A stretch of DNA of 64,000 bases, taken from contig JADQAV010000002.1 of the NCBI GenBank assembly GCA_019775845.1, forward strand, positions 2,356,001 through 2,420,000, given 5' to 3'. The stretch is from Myrmaecium sp. VS I D KN 1. Its lineage: Eukaryota; Ascomycota; Dothideomycetes; Valsariales; Valsariaceae. The notes under the pieces are model-generated. The model worked only from the letters and a program-made list of their open reading frames with translations. It searched no databases and was not told the origin of the DNA. A program made the translations under genes and the position numbers. This document shows positions 1 to 11,716 of the stretch, in pieces (position 1 is the stretch's first letter; every line of letters begins with the position of its first letter).

Positions 1-1594
1 CGGCGCAGCTGTCGCGACCTTGGTTCGTTTTGGGCGCGGCATGATCGCACGTCGCGCGTGATGGAGTTCTGTCTCTCTGAAGTCGGTTGCGAGTGCTATA
101 GAGGTAGTAGTTGCTGATTCGATGGTCCGGAAGTCAGGTGGATTGCGAGATGCCTGAGTATTCGAAGGTAGTGCGGATGGAGTTGCGATGTACGTGTATG
201 CGGGAGCTTGACGCTGCGTTTGGGATAAGGTATACTACTAGTAGCATGCGATGGCTCCTTGGCTCCGGTAGCCGCTCCGAAAAGCTTGAGAGGTGGCATC
301 CCGTAGCGAAATCTGTTGGACGCGTGTGAAGGGTGTGTGGCTGGCCCTTGCGCTCATCAGCCTCCCCCAGTTACTCCTACCCCATAACGTTACCTTAAGG
401 CAAGGAAAGTAAATTTTTACTCAACAAATGCGTCTTGTCTGCCCGTCTCGCACAACTCTAGAGAGATGAGGATACCGATGGGATGGTCGTAAATCATCAT
501 CAAACAGCTCAGTCAGCCGACGTGGTTATTCTTCACATTCTTCCAGCTGCCAGCAGCCAGCAGCCGGGCATGGATCGGCTATACGACCGTACTGAGTCGA
601 CCGTTGCCTGGATGGCGCTCCGACAAAATGAAGTGTTCCGTAACTACTTTGCGTACTATTGACAGTACAATAACCCCGAAAGCTTACGAAGAGCGCCATT
701 TGGCGGATTCACATATAGGAGAGCTAAAGATTACGGTGGGTTTGAACGTGTAGTTACCTATACAAAGACAGCGTATTGCGTCGCTGCCCAGGTGTGAATT
801 GTAGTTTCCTGGAGACGACTTCATCTAGCACCCACGCAATCCCTCAATCTCCCTCTAGTAACATATGCCCTCTCATGTCCAGTAAGGTGATCTCAGATTG
901 GTACATTACGACGTTTCTATCCTCAAGGGCCTTGCTCGGTCGACTCCGTTATACGTCACATCCTCCACATCCTCCTCCACCGTTGTGAAGCCGGTATAGT
1001 CCAGGATGCAGATATCGGCGGTCCGCTCTCTGCTGTAAGTCCCAGATCAAACAAGGGATGCGGCATCGCCGGCATAAATAGCCACCATTGTATGTAAGAA
1101 GCACCTCGAATACGGAGCACGTGCGATGCTGGCTCTGGCTTTGGGGGCTGCGACCGGCAGGCTTGTTGTTCGTCGGAAGTAGCTCCGAGCGACTTCCCGC
1201 CCTGTGGCATGAGCGGCAGGACAGCGCGAGGACTCCTTTACTCCGCTCCGAATCTTTCTTTCTCCACCCTGAGTTCATCTTTCTGATCATGATTCTTGCG
1301 TCTGCCTCTCCTTCTGCCAGTCCCTCAGCGGTAGTGTGAGTGAGTGTCATGCCTTTTTCAAGACCTGTGATCGATGCCTCGATGGACGAAAGCAAATCGT
1401 CACCCATCCGCGTCGTCGATCAGGGCTCACTCACGCTGTGCTAACGCTGTGCCTAGGCCGATGTTCCATCGCACGCCCATTTCCACGGGGCGTGCCAAAC
1501 CTCCTCCTTCGTTCCGGCTCCCCGGGGCAGCCTCTTGACTGCACGAGACCGTCCAACCTATCGACTGACCACGGGCATCGGCAGTGGGAAATGT
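1..1594. other. Intergenic stretch, no supported gene
   Basis: This stretch lies downstream of the regulator gene that ends at 1595. Several open frames cross it on both strands, the longest on the minus strand at 949-1407 (152 codons). None shows a family signature, and the overlapping frames on both strands are equally open. I see no tRNA, long repeat or clear exon series. Confidence 0.5.
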
Positions 1595-3807
1595 TCAGGG
1601 GTTGACAAGGGCATTTATTTGCATGGCACGGAGTCCCGGGCTGCCAGCAGAGGATGCAGGCTGCTGGCGTTCCTTGGTAACCGCCGTACGCCGACCGTCA
1701 TCTACATCCGCCTCTGCGCCACGCGCTTCGATAAATTTAGCCCACTCTTCTTCGAACTCAGCAGCAACTGACGCGTCTAACGATCCGATCACGATATCCA
1801 GCGAAGGGCTCCAGTACAGGCGTTCACAAGCGTCGAGAATCTCTTCTGGGCCATGCACCAGATCTTGCATCAGCTGTGCCGCGCCTTCCGGTACGGGAAA
1901 CCTCTTATCGTGGACCATTTGGCCGAAGATAGCCTGCAGTGGTCCAGCAAAAGAGAATGCTAGCGCAGCTTCGCGCAAGGACTCCATGCAGAACAACACC
2001 ACATCATTTCTGGCAGTTTCGGTTGCCTTCTCGAGTAGAAGCACTTCGCACAGGAACACGGTGGATAATGCCTGTAACGGACTTTGAAATTTGCTGGTAT
2101 ACAGCATGCGATGATGCTCCAGGACATCAACGCCCTCACGAGCATTCTGCAAAACAATGTTTCTGACATGCTGGAGAGTGGTTGGTCGCAGCCGCTCCCA
2201 GCCAAGGAGCGGATAAAAGAGCCAGCACAGGGCAATGCGATATTGGACACTAAACGAGATTTAGACCAGACGACATCGGGAGACCGCTTATGGCTATACA
2301 TACTGCAGGAATAGAACATGCGGCTTTCTCTGGTCGACACCTTCCCCGACGGTCAACGCATCGGGGAGGTGCTCCTTCCACTGAAGGAACCTCCCGTAAA
2401 GCATCAGGATGTCTTTTGCTCTCAATCGCTCTCTACTGTTGCAGTAGCGACTGATTGTCTCGCTCAAGATGCTACTGAGCATAGCTGCCTGTTTCGCTGT
2501 TTCGATAGCCATGCTGGGCATAGTTGGCGCTGCAGCATCTGTTGTAAATCGGTAAGGCCTCCAGAGAGCATCATCCCCCTCGCTCTCAACGTCTTCCATG
2601 TTACTCTCCATTGGAAGCATGGAAGATATTGAAGATCTACGATTCAACCCCTCCCAAAGAGTCAAGAGAGACGAGATGCCACAGTATGTTACATCGAACG
2701 TCGAAGGTCGAGGACATTCCTTTTCAAGCACAAGCAGTGCGTCAAAGGCTAGGCGCAGGTGCGAGGAGGCTTTGCGGGCCTGCCCGATGCTTAGCTCGAC
2801 GAGGAACAAGACCGCATATGTGGACGCAAACGTCAGTCTCCGTCGATCCTCCTTTGCAATATCGGTGTGAGCCTGTCCAAGGAACTTGAGGCATAGATCC
2901 TTAGCATCAATATCGCCTGTATCGGTTGAGTCTTCCACAAGGAGGCACCCCATGGCGCAGACTGCATTGACAAGAGCCGGGCTACAGTGGGTATCCTCTC
3001 CGTTTCGAAAGCTCCACGTAAAGTGCTTCTCACTGAACAGCATATGAGCAGGATGGATCCAGGTGAAATAAAGCGCTATCAGATGATGATGAAGCTTTTC
3101 GCTGGGGATCACATCTGTCCAGATGCACCTTTGTCCAGTGGTTGGTTGAGGAGATGCATCCGGCAGCATTTCGTCCTGCATGGAAGGCCTCCTCCCTTGT
3201 TCCCCCTCGATCACCGGTCCGTAACGGCCAACGATATGACTAGTTGGGGAGCGTTGGTGCGATGTGAGACGGTCGGTCAACTGTGTTTGTCCTAGCCTCT
3301 GGATGGCTTCGGCATTGTGAGGATCGGATCCGAGTGCCTTCAGGATATCCTGGACTTGGAAATCCCTCTGCCGAAGAGACTCCTGGAGTTGGGAGTTCTG
3401 TTCCTCCAAGAACCTGATCTTCCTGACCATCTCTTCCTTCGCAGTCTTGACATGGACCTCATAATGACACTGGCCTTGGATGGAGCGACTGACACATCTG
3501 GTGCACGGCGCGGGTTCCTGGCCATCGCACTACCGGATACACATGGAGAGAGAAAACGAAGGAGTCAGCCGCGCCGAGCACAGTCATAATCTTCGGGGAC
3601 TGGGCAGGTTACCTTTGCTCGAGCCTTCTTGCAGTTTGTGCAAGCGTTCTGCGAAACATGACTGGGTGCCCGTCGCTTTCTCGGCTTACCATCTCCTGGG
3701 TCGTGTTTCTCGCTGGGGCTTGTTCTTCCGCTGTCCGAGGCGAAAGAGAAGGCATCCTGTGAGGAGGCCGAGTCGGATGAAGGCTGGAGAGGTCGAAATG
3801 CGGACAT
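1595..3807 (-). CDS. Zn2Cys6 transcription factor with fungal-specific regulatory domain
   Basis: Three exons (3807-3613, 3529-2304, 2249-1595) give 691 residues. The zinc cluster is Cys56, Cys59, Cys66, Cys74, Cys77, Cys86 and matches C-x2-C-x6-C-x7-C-x2-C-x8-C. The first intron falls exactly between Lys65 and Cys66, so unspliced message would lose half of the DNA-binding domain. A short coiled coil follows the cluster, as in dimeric Gal4-type factors. The middle homology region of the fungal-specific TF family (PF04082 type) lies roughly at 160-450. The second intron (2250-2303) restores the frame ...FLHVQYRIALCW. It should act in the nucleus as a DNA-binding regulator; the target pathway is not visible. 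Resemblance to NirA/NIT-4-like factors is only an impression. The start codon is the first ATG in frame upstream of the cluster. Confidence 0.9.
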
Positions 3808-5323
3808 GCTGGCTTGGCAAGGGCAGTCGCTCTCACTGCCAGCTCGTAAGCGATGCTACCGATGGCCCGCTCCCGCGAGCGGAAGGGCAAGGGCAAGGTA
3901 AGCCAGGGGAAGGCACGACGGAAGGGTTTGGTGGTTGTTTGTCAGGCACCTCAGGCTGTACCTGCCGTCGGGGGCCCGCGAGAAGTGTTCCGGAGAAGGT
4001 ATATAATTGAACATGGTCGCCGTTTACTGACGGCCATCAACTAGTAGGGGAACAGGACTTCAGTCCGTGAGCGCACGCACATCGGCCTCAGATGCGCCTT
4101 CACTTCAGCCTATCATGAGTTCTGGAACCCCGCGGACCGGACTCCGCCTAACGAGCACTACTACTCCAGCTGCCTGATTCACAAGCGCGATGGTGCCGAG
4201 TGACCTTTCCTGACTGTCGTGACTACTTTTACGACGCGAAAGCGCTTGATGGCCACTGGCCAGTGCCGTGATCGGCGGATGGGGTTCAACAGAGGCGTGC
4301 CGTGGCGATTGCATCTGGAGCCTCGATCTTGCTACCACGCGCTTCGCACAGTGAACATGCACCACAACCCCCACCTTTTTTGCTGCCGCCGCTTGGAAGA
4401 CTGACACGCGCTGACTACGCTGCGCGGTCAGGCAGAGGGAACCATCGGTCCTTAGGGGAATAAAAGAAAGACAGGTGAGGTCCTGAGTTGATCCTCAAAG
4501 TCCGGAAGGGGACACACATCCGGTGGGGCAGAGAGTGAGGCGCAGGCCCCCGGCTGTAGACCGGAGCTCGGTTGCATTGACATCGGCAGTCGCCACTGGC
4601 GTCAGGGAACGGGAAGGCTTTGATAGGAGAAAATGGGTCCCCATGGGCTTTTGCAATTGCATCCGGTGGTCTTAGTTTCCACATTGGTTCCCGGCCGCAA
4701 CCAAAAAACCCTCCCAAGGCACGGTAAATACAGCAGTAGTAACATTACTCATACCTGAAGGTGCCCTCAATATTTTCTGTACTCAATGTTCTTACTGAAC
4801 ATGAATTTCAGTACATACCCTCTTTATCGGGTGGTAAACAGGTTGAGGTGCGAAAATCCCCGTCCTCCTGCTCCACCCCCTCTTTATCCTTGTCCGTCCC
4901 TAACCGGTTCGGGAGACCGAGGGAGTGACGCGGGATGGACAGATGGGTGGACGGATGGCCCGATGCCTGCCGCCGGTCTGCCCGACGGCTGCCCAGTCGC
5001 ACCCGGAGCTGTGTCCGCCGCCGCCGACCCGCCACCGCGACCGTCTTTAGGGGGTTACGTACTACCTGAAAGTGGTAAGCTAGGCTCGATACCGTACTAC
5101 TAAGCTACTAGTTCAGGTTACCGACGTTTCGCCGCGGAGTTGCTTGGACTTCAAGTTCTTTCTGACCCTCTCTTTTTGTCCCCTCTTTTTCCTTCCTATG
5201 CTGCTCTGGAAAGCGGGAAGCTGAGACCTTCTATCATGTAAATACTGTAAGCCCCAAAACAAGAACGAGAGCTCTGTTCCCATGTCTATCTCGTTTCCTC
5301 CTTCACCCCTTCTTTCCATTCCT
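3808..5323. other. Intergenic region upstream of the Zn2Cys6 gene
   Basis: It holds the 5' flank of the regulator (start at 3807) and the 3' flank of the phosphatase gene (stop at 5324). Only shadow frames without family signatures occur. Around 4936-4965 there is a short run of imperfect GGAYGGAC-type repeats. I see nothing else. Confidence 0.5.
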
Positions 5324-6066
5324 CTAATATCCGTACTCCCACAAATCCTTCTGGTATGCCTCCGTCAGGGAATCATCGTTTCCATACCTGTTCAAAGAGA
5401 AGAGAAAGAGGAAGCGTCCCGCGCATCAGCAGCGATTCCATCGTCTGAAAAATCTTCTGTTGGGGCGAGGAGAGACAAAAAAAGAGTCGGAATGCCTCAT
5501 TGGAACTTGATCTGACCCACTCACCGTTCTTGCCACTTGACGAAGCCGCCTTCCAGCACGTATACCTTCTGACCTTCCTCCTCGCCGATCTGGCCCAGAA
5601 GTCCGGCGGCCGCGCCGTCCGCGTCCGCACCGGTGTCCTTGGCCTGCTCCGCCACTTCCGCCTCGAGCGCCCGCTCCCGCCGCGCGCCTTCGTCCGCCAG
5701 CCGCTGCACGGTCGAGGCCGGCTCGCCAAGCAGGCGCGCGCGCTCGCGCAGGTAGCGGAGCGCGGCGGCGGGCCCGCGCTGCTGCGAGAGGGCGCAGTGG
5801 AAGACGACGAGGCGGTGGTCGCGCAGCTGCCGCACCAGCTCCGGCATCGCGTGGTCGAGCGTGCTCGAGGGCACCCAGCGCGAGCCCCGGATGTGTCCGC
5901 CGACGTGGTCGCTGTCCCGCACGTCGATCACCGCGACCCGGTCGGCAGCGGTGGCGGCGGCGCTGCCCGCTGCCGCCACTTGCTGCTGCTGTTGCAGCAC
6001 GCGCCGAAGCTCATCCCGGCTGATGCGGGCGAGTGTGGCGATGGTGGGCTGGGAAGGAGGGGCCAT
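5324..6066 (-). CDS. Cdc25/rhodanese-type small phosphatase (Ych1/Ibp1/arsenate-reductase-like)
   Basis: Two exons (6066-5525, 5387-5324) give 201 residues. A rhodanese fold carries the active-site loop H-C-A-L-S-Q-Q-R with nucleophile Cys91 and Arg97 (C-x5-R), as in Cdc25-like Ych1/Ibp1 phosphatases and eukaryotic arsenate reductases. Conserved landmarks are VIDVRDSD at 46-53, the GHIRGS turn at 57-62, and YVLEGGFVKWQ before the intron. The second exon encodes only the conserved tail ending DLWEYGY; without it the frame would stop right after the donor GTGAGT. A Gln run (25-29) and Ala-rich segment precede the domain. Family members are about 150-200 residues, so the length fits. Whether the substrate is a phosphoprotein or arsenate cannot be told. 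No other arsenic-resistance gene is adjacent. Confidence 0.9.
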
Positions 6067-6824
6067 CGAGCGCGTCGTCGTCCGGGGATAATCGGATAGG
6101 GAATTCAAGGTGAGAAAGAAGCAGAGGAAGTCCGGTTGTCGGCGAAATTGCCGCGATAGAACGGATGATGGGTGAAAGATGTTGCGAAGCTTGCACCGGG
6201 TACGTATCCAGCACAATAAGGTAGAACAGGAGTGTGGGGATTTGGGCTGTGTGCAAGTGACAGTTACGATACGATACCAGCCGCACGAGCCACTAGGCGC
6301 GTTCAGGTTTCCTGCGGACTCCACTTTCCATATTTGGAGATGGTGGGGCAATGACGACGGGAAGGCCATAGCGCCCGGACTGTGGACCGTGCCACCCTGC
6401 TGGACTCCGAGGAGATCCCCTCGATCATTTCACGTAGTGATATCTAGCGCTGTAAGGCAATGCTACTATACGGCGACAAAATTTGTAAATCGCCTTCAGG
6501 ATTTATATTTCAGTTCACTCCACCAGGAATCTTCGTTCGCCACTGCTACGGCTACACGGCTTGTGAGGGATTAGGACTTCATGATGTCCCTAACCCCTTT
6601 GTCTCGAATCCGAATTGCCCTTATTCTCTTTGCTCTTTACCGAGCTGATCGGCCGGATAAGCCAAGTGAGGTACTGCATGGCAAGGAGCGATGCGTGTTG
6701 TTTGTTGCAAATTGTCTATTTCCAAGTATGTAGGTAGCTACACTGCGTGAAGGTGAAGCACAGCAGTAATTCATATCCGTACACACGGAATCCATTCCCC
6801 CAACGAAGAGCCCCGACCGTGCCC
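6067..6824. other. Intergenic region between phosphatase and crotonase genes
   Basis: Both flanking genes are read on the minus strand, so this holds the promoter of the phosphatase and the 3' end of the crotonase gene. Open frames extend upstream of the chosen phosphatase ATG, but the conserved domain begins just after position 6066. I see no other feature. Confidence 0.5.
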
Positions 6825-7831
6825 TTACAACTTGGCCGCCTTCCAAACCGGCTTGCGCTTCTCCACGAACGCCCGGAGGCCCTCCTTCATGTTCTCGCCG
6901 GCGAAGAGCCTGGCGGCCCACTGCTCGTTCCAAAGCCGGGTCGCCTCTTCCGTCCCCATGCCTTCCAAGCCCATCTTGACGCCCTCCCGGCTGACGATGA
7001 CGGCGTCCGGGCTGTTGGCGGCGATGACGCTCGCAATCTTCACCGCCGCGCCGACCACGCCGCCCTTCTCGTCTGGGGGGACGACCCGGTTGACGAGCCC
7101 CCAGTCCCGGGCCTCTTCCGCCGTGAGCGGCTCGCCCGTCAGGGCCGTGTACATGGCTCGCTGCCGGCCGACCGTCCGCACCAGCCGCGGCAGTGCGCCC
7201 GCGAACGCGACGACCCCTCGCTTCACCTCCGGCAGCGCGAACCGCGCCCCCGCCGCTGCCAGGACGATGTCCGCGTTGACCGCCATTTCGCAGCCGCCCC
7301 CGTAGCAGATCCCGTTTACCGCCGCGATCACCGGCTTCACTCCCGACCGTCTTGACAAACCCCCGAACCCGGACGTCGGCAGCATCGGCGGGGCGGATCC
7401 GGCGGCGGAAGAGGAGGAGGCCCCGCTACCGCCTCCAGTGTTCGTATTCCATTCTGCAGAGGTGGAGCGCACAACTGTGTCAGACAACCAGAGCTATTCA
7501 CAAGCAAAGGAGGGGAGATAAGGAAGAAAGGGGGATAGGGGGATATAAGGGTGAGGGGACGGAGGGGCGGAAACCTACCACGCAGGTCCGCGCCCGCGCA
7601 GAATGCCCGTCCCTGACCGGTGATAATGCCCACCCGCAGCGACGGCTCCGCGTCCAGCCAGGACCAGACCCGGTCGAGCTCGGCGTGGCCGGCCATGTTG
7701 ATGCAGTTGAGCGCGTCCGGCCGGTTCAGGGTGACGAGGAGCACCTGGGGCGCGGGGAAGGAGAGCAAGGCATACTGGGTCGCCGGCGGCGGCGTCGCGA
7801 ACGTGGTCGGGGTCGAGTCTACCGGTGCCAT
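6825..7831 (-). CDS. Enoyl-CoA hydratase/isomerase (crotonase) family, peroxisomal
   Basis: Two exons (7831-7579, 7453-6825) give 293 residues. The crotonase fold is shown by the oxyanion segment AFCAGADLR (76-84) just before the intron and by NGICYGGGCE (131-140). The two catalytic glutamates of true enoyl-CoA hydratases are present as Glu140 and Glu160, spaced 20 apart as in the rat enzyme. The protein ends in A-K-L, a type 1 peroxisomal targeting signal, so it probably hydrates 2-enoyl-CoA in peroxisomal beta-oxidation. A Gly/Ser-rich stretch (91-104) lies after the intron junction, where the family has a variable loop. The gene lies just downstream of a long-chain acyl-CoA synthetase on the same strand, which supports a role in fatty-acid breakdown. 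The exact substrate length is unknown. Confidence 0.9.
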
Positions 7832-8241
7832 TTTCAACGGATTTGATTCGGAGTCGATCTGACAATCGGTGTGGGAGAAGGATTGGAGACGGTCATCCTC
7901 CTGAGATGCTTGGGGTGCGCTTGGACTGCTTGATGGGGAAGCTCCAACTTCCGAGGTATGATCTCCCGACCTGCGAACCACCGCTGATCCATACTTTTGG
8001 ACCGTGCTCGGCCGCGACAACACATTCACCAGTACGCAAACGCAACAACGTGAAATTGAAAACATGTGCATATTTATAACTACAGGAAAAAAGAGTAGAG
8101 TGTCCATGAAGATTAGACTGAGAGTATACCGCTAGAAAGAAGTAAACATGAACTAAAGACCTGTCCTTTCCACATGGCTCCCGCACGCGATCCTCAATAT
8201 ATCAACTCCCGACAGGCAAATTATATCGGAACTTGGCCATC

Positions 8242-10595
8242 TCAAGACGCATGCGCATAAGCCTTATCAACTTCTGCCTTGTACTTCTCAAGAATTCCTT
8301 TGCGGTTCAGTTTCGACGCCGCAGTAATGAGTTGCTGTCATAGATCTGTCAGTAAACGTTGCCGAAGGACACAATTTGAGTACTTACGTTTTGCGGAGTC
8401 CACTCCTCATCAGCAAGAACGACGCCATCAATGATCTCAAACCCGGCCAGACCAGCCTTGCGCCCGACGTCCTGTAGCTGCTTCAGAACAAGGGAGTTGA
8501 TTTTCTCGTTGTGTACCAGCTCCTCCAGGTGGTCACCAGGCACACCATTCTCAGCCGCCACTTTCTTGAGGGCGGGCTCAGCTGGAACAATAATAGCGAT
8601 CGGCTTCGTCTTGTTCGCAGCCGCATACACGCAGATGTTGGCAACAATGGTGGCGGAGCGATAGATTGATTCAAGCTGGACATGACCCCAGTTAGCAGAT
8701 CTTCTACGCACCGCGTGCTATAGACTTACCTTTTCCAAAGCAATATATTCACCGTTCAGAGTCTTTACCAGGTTCTTCTTCCTGTCGATAATCTTCAGCT
8801 CACCCCTCGGACTCCACTCTCCGATGTCTCCAGTCTTGAACCAGCCATCATCAGTGAATGATTCCTTGGTCTCTTTCTCCAGCTCAAGGTACCCATCCGT
8901 AACGCTGCCACCGCGGATCCAGATCTCTCCTTGAGGGGGATTGTTCTTTGTGAAGTAGCCTGCGTCCGCGAAATCAACCAGTTTGACCTCAATACAAGCC
9001 GGGAGCTCTCCGAGGACTTCGTCGGACCATGATAACGGGTCCATCAACGCACCCATCCTGCACTCAAGTTAGCTAATGCTGGTAAATAGATAAATCAGAC
9101 ATACGCAGCGGTTTCAGTCAAACCATATCCACTGATAAGCGGCGCAATCGTCATCGAAATGAATCGTTGGGTATCCTTAGCAATGGGACCACCTCCGTTG
9201 AAGCAGATCCGCACTCTACCGCCAGTAGCGTCTTTGATCTTGTTGAAGACGACGGCATCTAACACAGATACCCCGGGAAGTCCTGATGACAGAAGGAAGT
9301 TCTTAGCGGCAAGTGCACCCCAGAACAGATGGTTCTTGAGCGCACCGCCCTGGTGAACCTTCCCAACGATACCCTTCTTGACACTTTCCCAAACAGCGGG
9401 GACACCGATAAGGACCGTAGGTTTGAACTCGCGGATATCACCCTTGCAATTGCGCACCGACGTGTCGGAAAGCGTGCGCACGCTTCCGTAGCCCATGGTA
9501 CCCCCCCAAAATAGAACAGCATTCTCGAAAACAAATTCGAGAATATGAGCCAGCGGAAGGTAAGTCAAAAGACCATCGCCAGGTCCCAGATATTGCCCGA
9601 AGACAGAGTCGACACCGGCAACTGTCACAGTTATTATTATCGGATTCTTCCAGGCGCAAGGGTAGGACGCTTACCTGCGGCGACGACATTCCTATGTTTC
9701 AGGAGCACTCCCTTCGGAGTACCGGTCGAGCCCGAAGTATACATGATACAGCAGAGATCCTCAGCATTGGGCAACACGGGATCGACGGGGTTCTCTTGTC
9801 CTAGTTTGAGCAAGTCGCTATAGCTGAGAATCTGCAGATGCGAGTGCGCCGCTTTCAACTTGTCTATATCTTCTTGCTTGACCTCCTGATCGTCGTTGTA
9901 GATTACATGCTGGATCGCCTTGGCATCATTCAGCGGCTTGATAAGCTTGGTCAAGAGATGAGGGTCCAGGAAGATCGCTTTCGCGTTCGTCTGAAGCATG
10001 GAGTGCCTGAGCCCTTCTTCCCCAAGTGTATCATAAGCCGTAACTATCGGGATGGACTGGGAGAGGGCACCATGTGACATAGAAAGCCAGAAGGCGCTGT
10101 GGCAGTGTCAGTCTGATGGATCACAGGTATCAACGTCTAAGGCGCGTACCTTGTGCTTGCGTAGAGATGCAGCTTGTCTCCAGGCTCCAACCCCAGCTTC
10201 CTCAGTGCCGAGCCTAGAGACAACACTCTTTGCTCGAACTCAACAAAGCTCCAGTATTTGTAGTCGCTGAGCTCGAAATACTGCCAGTTCTTGTCCACCT
10301 CTTGCTGCTTTCCATCGACCATCTTTTTCACCTTCTTGGTCTCGGTGTGCATCTTAATCACCTTGCGCATGCCCATGGCTTTCGCGTTGCCAAATTTGGC
10401 CGAGGCGTACTTCAGGATATCGTACATGGTGTTGACACCTTCAGCCGGACGCACGTAGAGTTCGTCCTTGTAGCGCGCATGTCGCCGAGGGATCGTCTCG
10501 CCTTCCTTCTTCTCATAACCCGGTGCTTCGACGGTGAAGGGCCCTTGCCTGTAGTACTTGGGCAAAGGCGTCATGCTCTTGTAGTCGGGTGCCAT
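8242..10595 (-). CDS. Long-chain acyl-CoA synthetase (Faa1/Faa4-like)
   Basis: Six exons (10595-10150, 10096-9675, 9621-9105, 9057-8730, 8675-8388, 8334-8242) give 697 residues, the usual size for fungal Faa1/Faa4 proteins. The AMP-binding P-loop reads YTSGSTGTPKGV; the A5 region is GYGLTETAA followed across an intron by MGALMDPL; the A7-A8 motifs are DGWFKTGDIGEW and IDRKKNLVK; the tail has QLITAASKLNRKGILEKY. All five introns are 47-54 nt and all junctions keep the frame. The enzyme activates long-chain fatty acids to acyl-CoA with ATP. The C terminus AHAS is not a peroxisomal signal, so a lipid-droplet, ER or cytosolic site is likelier than the peroxisome. The start ATG is followed by APDYKSM; no in-frame upstream ATG gives a better N terminus. 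Confidence 0.95.
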
Positions 10596-10943
10596 GATGA
10601 GGTCGCTGCTGCTGTAGTGGCAGCAAGGAGGACTTCGTATAACTTGGAAAGCTCCGAGAGGTATGAAAAGATAGAAGGGAGGCGAGCCCAGAAGGATGTG
10701 GGAGTGCGGAAGGAAGGTGACGGCGATGACGGGAGGAGCGCCAACTTGGCACGGGGCAGAAGCTCCCACGATCGGTACAGTACTAGTAGGGGTTGAGGAG
10801 AGGCCCGTGCTGGGCGGCGGCCAGTTGGGCGTGCAGAAGCGACAGCTTGGCGGGCATGGCGGGTTTCAAGGGTTACGTAAGGGGCACGGCACTCCGAGGC
10901 TTCAACCTCCCGCATGTTGAATGTTTACCAGTCCATAAATACT

Positions 10944-11401
10944 GGAAATTGATAATCGTACAACCCGTACATTACTGCGCGTACAACCCCCAGATTACTA
11001 GACGTACAATCCCCTTCCGATTGGTTAGAAACACGCGGTATAGGCTGGCAGTATACTAATTCTCCTCAACGCCCGGTATTATGCCTGCGAGGGGCCCTTA
11101 GTAGAAGTAGACAGGCGCTCTAAGGGCCTACGAGGAGGCCTCTAAGAGGGCCTGCGACTATACGGTTCTACCGGAGCTTGCGAGGGAGCCTGTGGGAGGG
11201 CCTGCGAGGGAGCCTCTGTAAGGGCCTGCCTGAGGGCCTGATAGCCTACCTGAGGGCGAGAAAAGCCTGCGAGGAAGCCCGCGGAAGGGCCTACGTGAGG
11301 GCTTCTAGCCAATCGGAAGCCAATCGGAAGGGGGGTTGTACGTCTAGTAATCTGGGAATTGTACGCGCAGTAATATAGGGGTTGTACGATTATCAATTTC
11401 C
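10944..11401. mobile_element. MITE-like non-autonomous DNA transposon with ~80-bp inverted ends
   Basis: The left end 10944-11024 and the inverted complement of 11320-11401 agree at nearly all positions, both starting GGAAATTGATAATCGTACAA. Each arm contains three spaced copies of a GTACAAY-type word about 23 bp apart, a plausible set of transposase-binding subrepeats. The ~295-bp centre is a G/C-rich run of degenerate ~20-bp units around AGGGCCTGCGAGGGAGCCT. There is no transposase frame. TA dinucleotides occur at 10940-10941 and 11402-11403, but no exact target duplication is clear. It sits between the acyl-CoA synthetase start and ORC4. The family is not recognised; a Tc1/mariner-type origin is a guess. 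Confidence 0.75.
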
Positions 11402-11555
11402 TAAGTACTTAGTAGTAAATACATGGCATGACTGCAAGTGATACATGGAACGGCTCAACAGGTACCAGTAACACGCCGTACTCAAAGGTAAACAACTGTT
11501 TGTAAAATTTGGGGTGAATAGTACAGTGCATACAGATACCGTATGGTATCAAGTA

Positions 11556-11607
11556 CCTAACCGAGACGGCTGTAACGGGCGCTCTCCTTACGCTAGTCTC
11601 GGTTAGG
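11556..11607. repeat. 12-bp inverted repeat (hairpin) upstream of ORC4
   Basis: CCTAACCGAGAC at 11556-11567 is the perfect inverted complement of GTCTCGGTTAGG at 11596-11607, with a 28-nt loop. It lies about 110 bp before the ORC4 ATG. Function is unknown; it could be an operator-like site or the scar of another small element. Confidence 0.6.
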
Positions 11608-11716
11608 AAAACTATTTTGGAGCTTAAACTGTATGTTAGATGCCGGGGTATCGACACTTCCCCATGTCTAAAGCATCCTGACGCTTGTATCTCAACTCTC
11701 ATCTCCTGTGAGTTCC

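Noticed and set aside
949-1407. 152-codon minus-strand frame with paired Cys residues
   Set aside because: No recognisable domain, no splice partners, and rival open frames on both strands.
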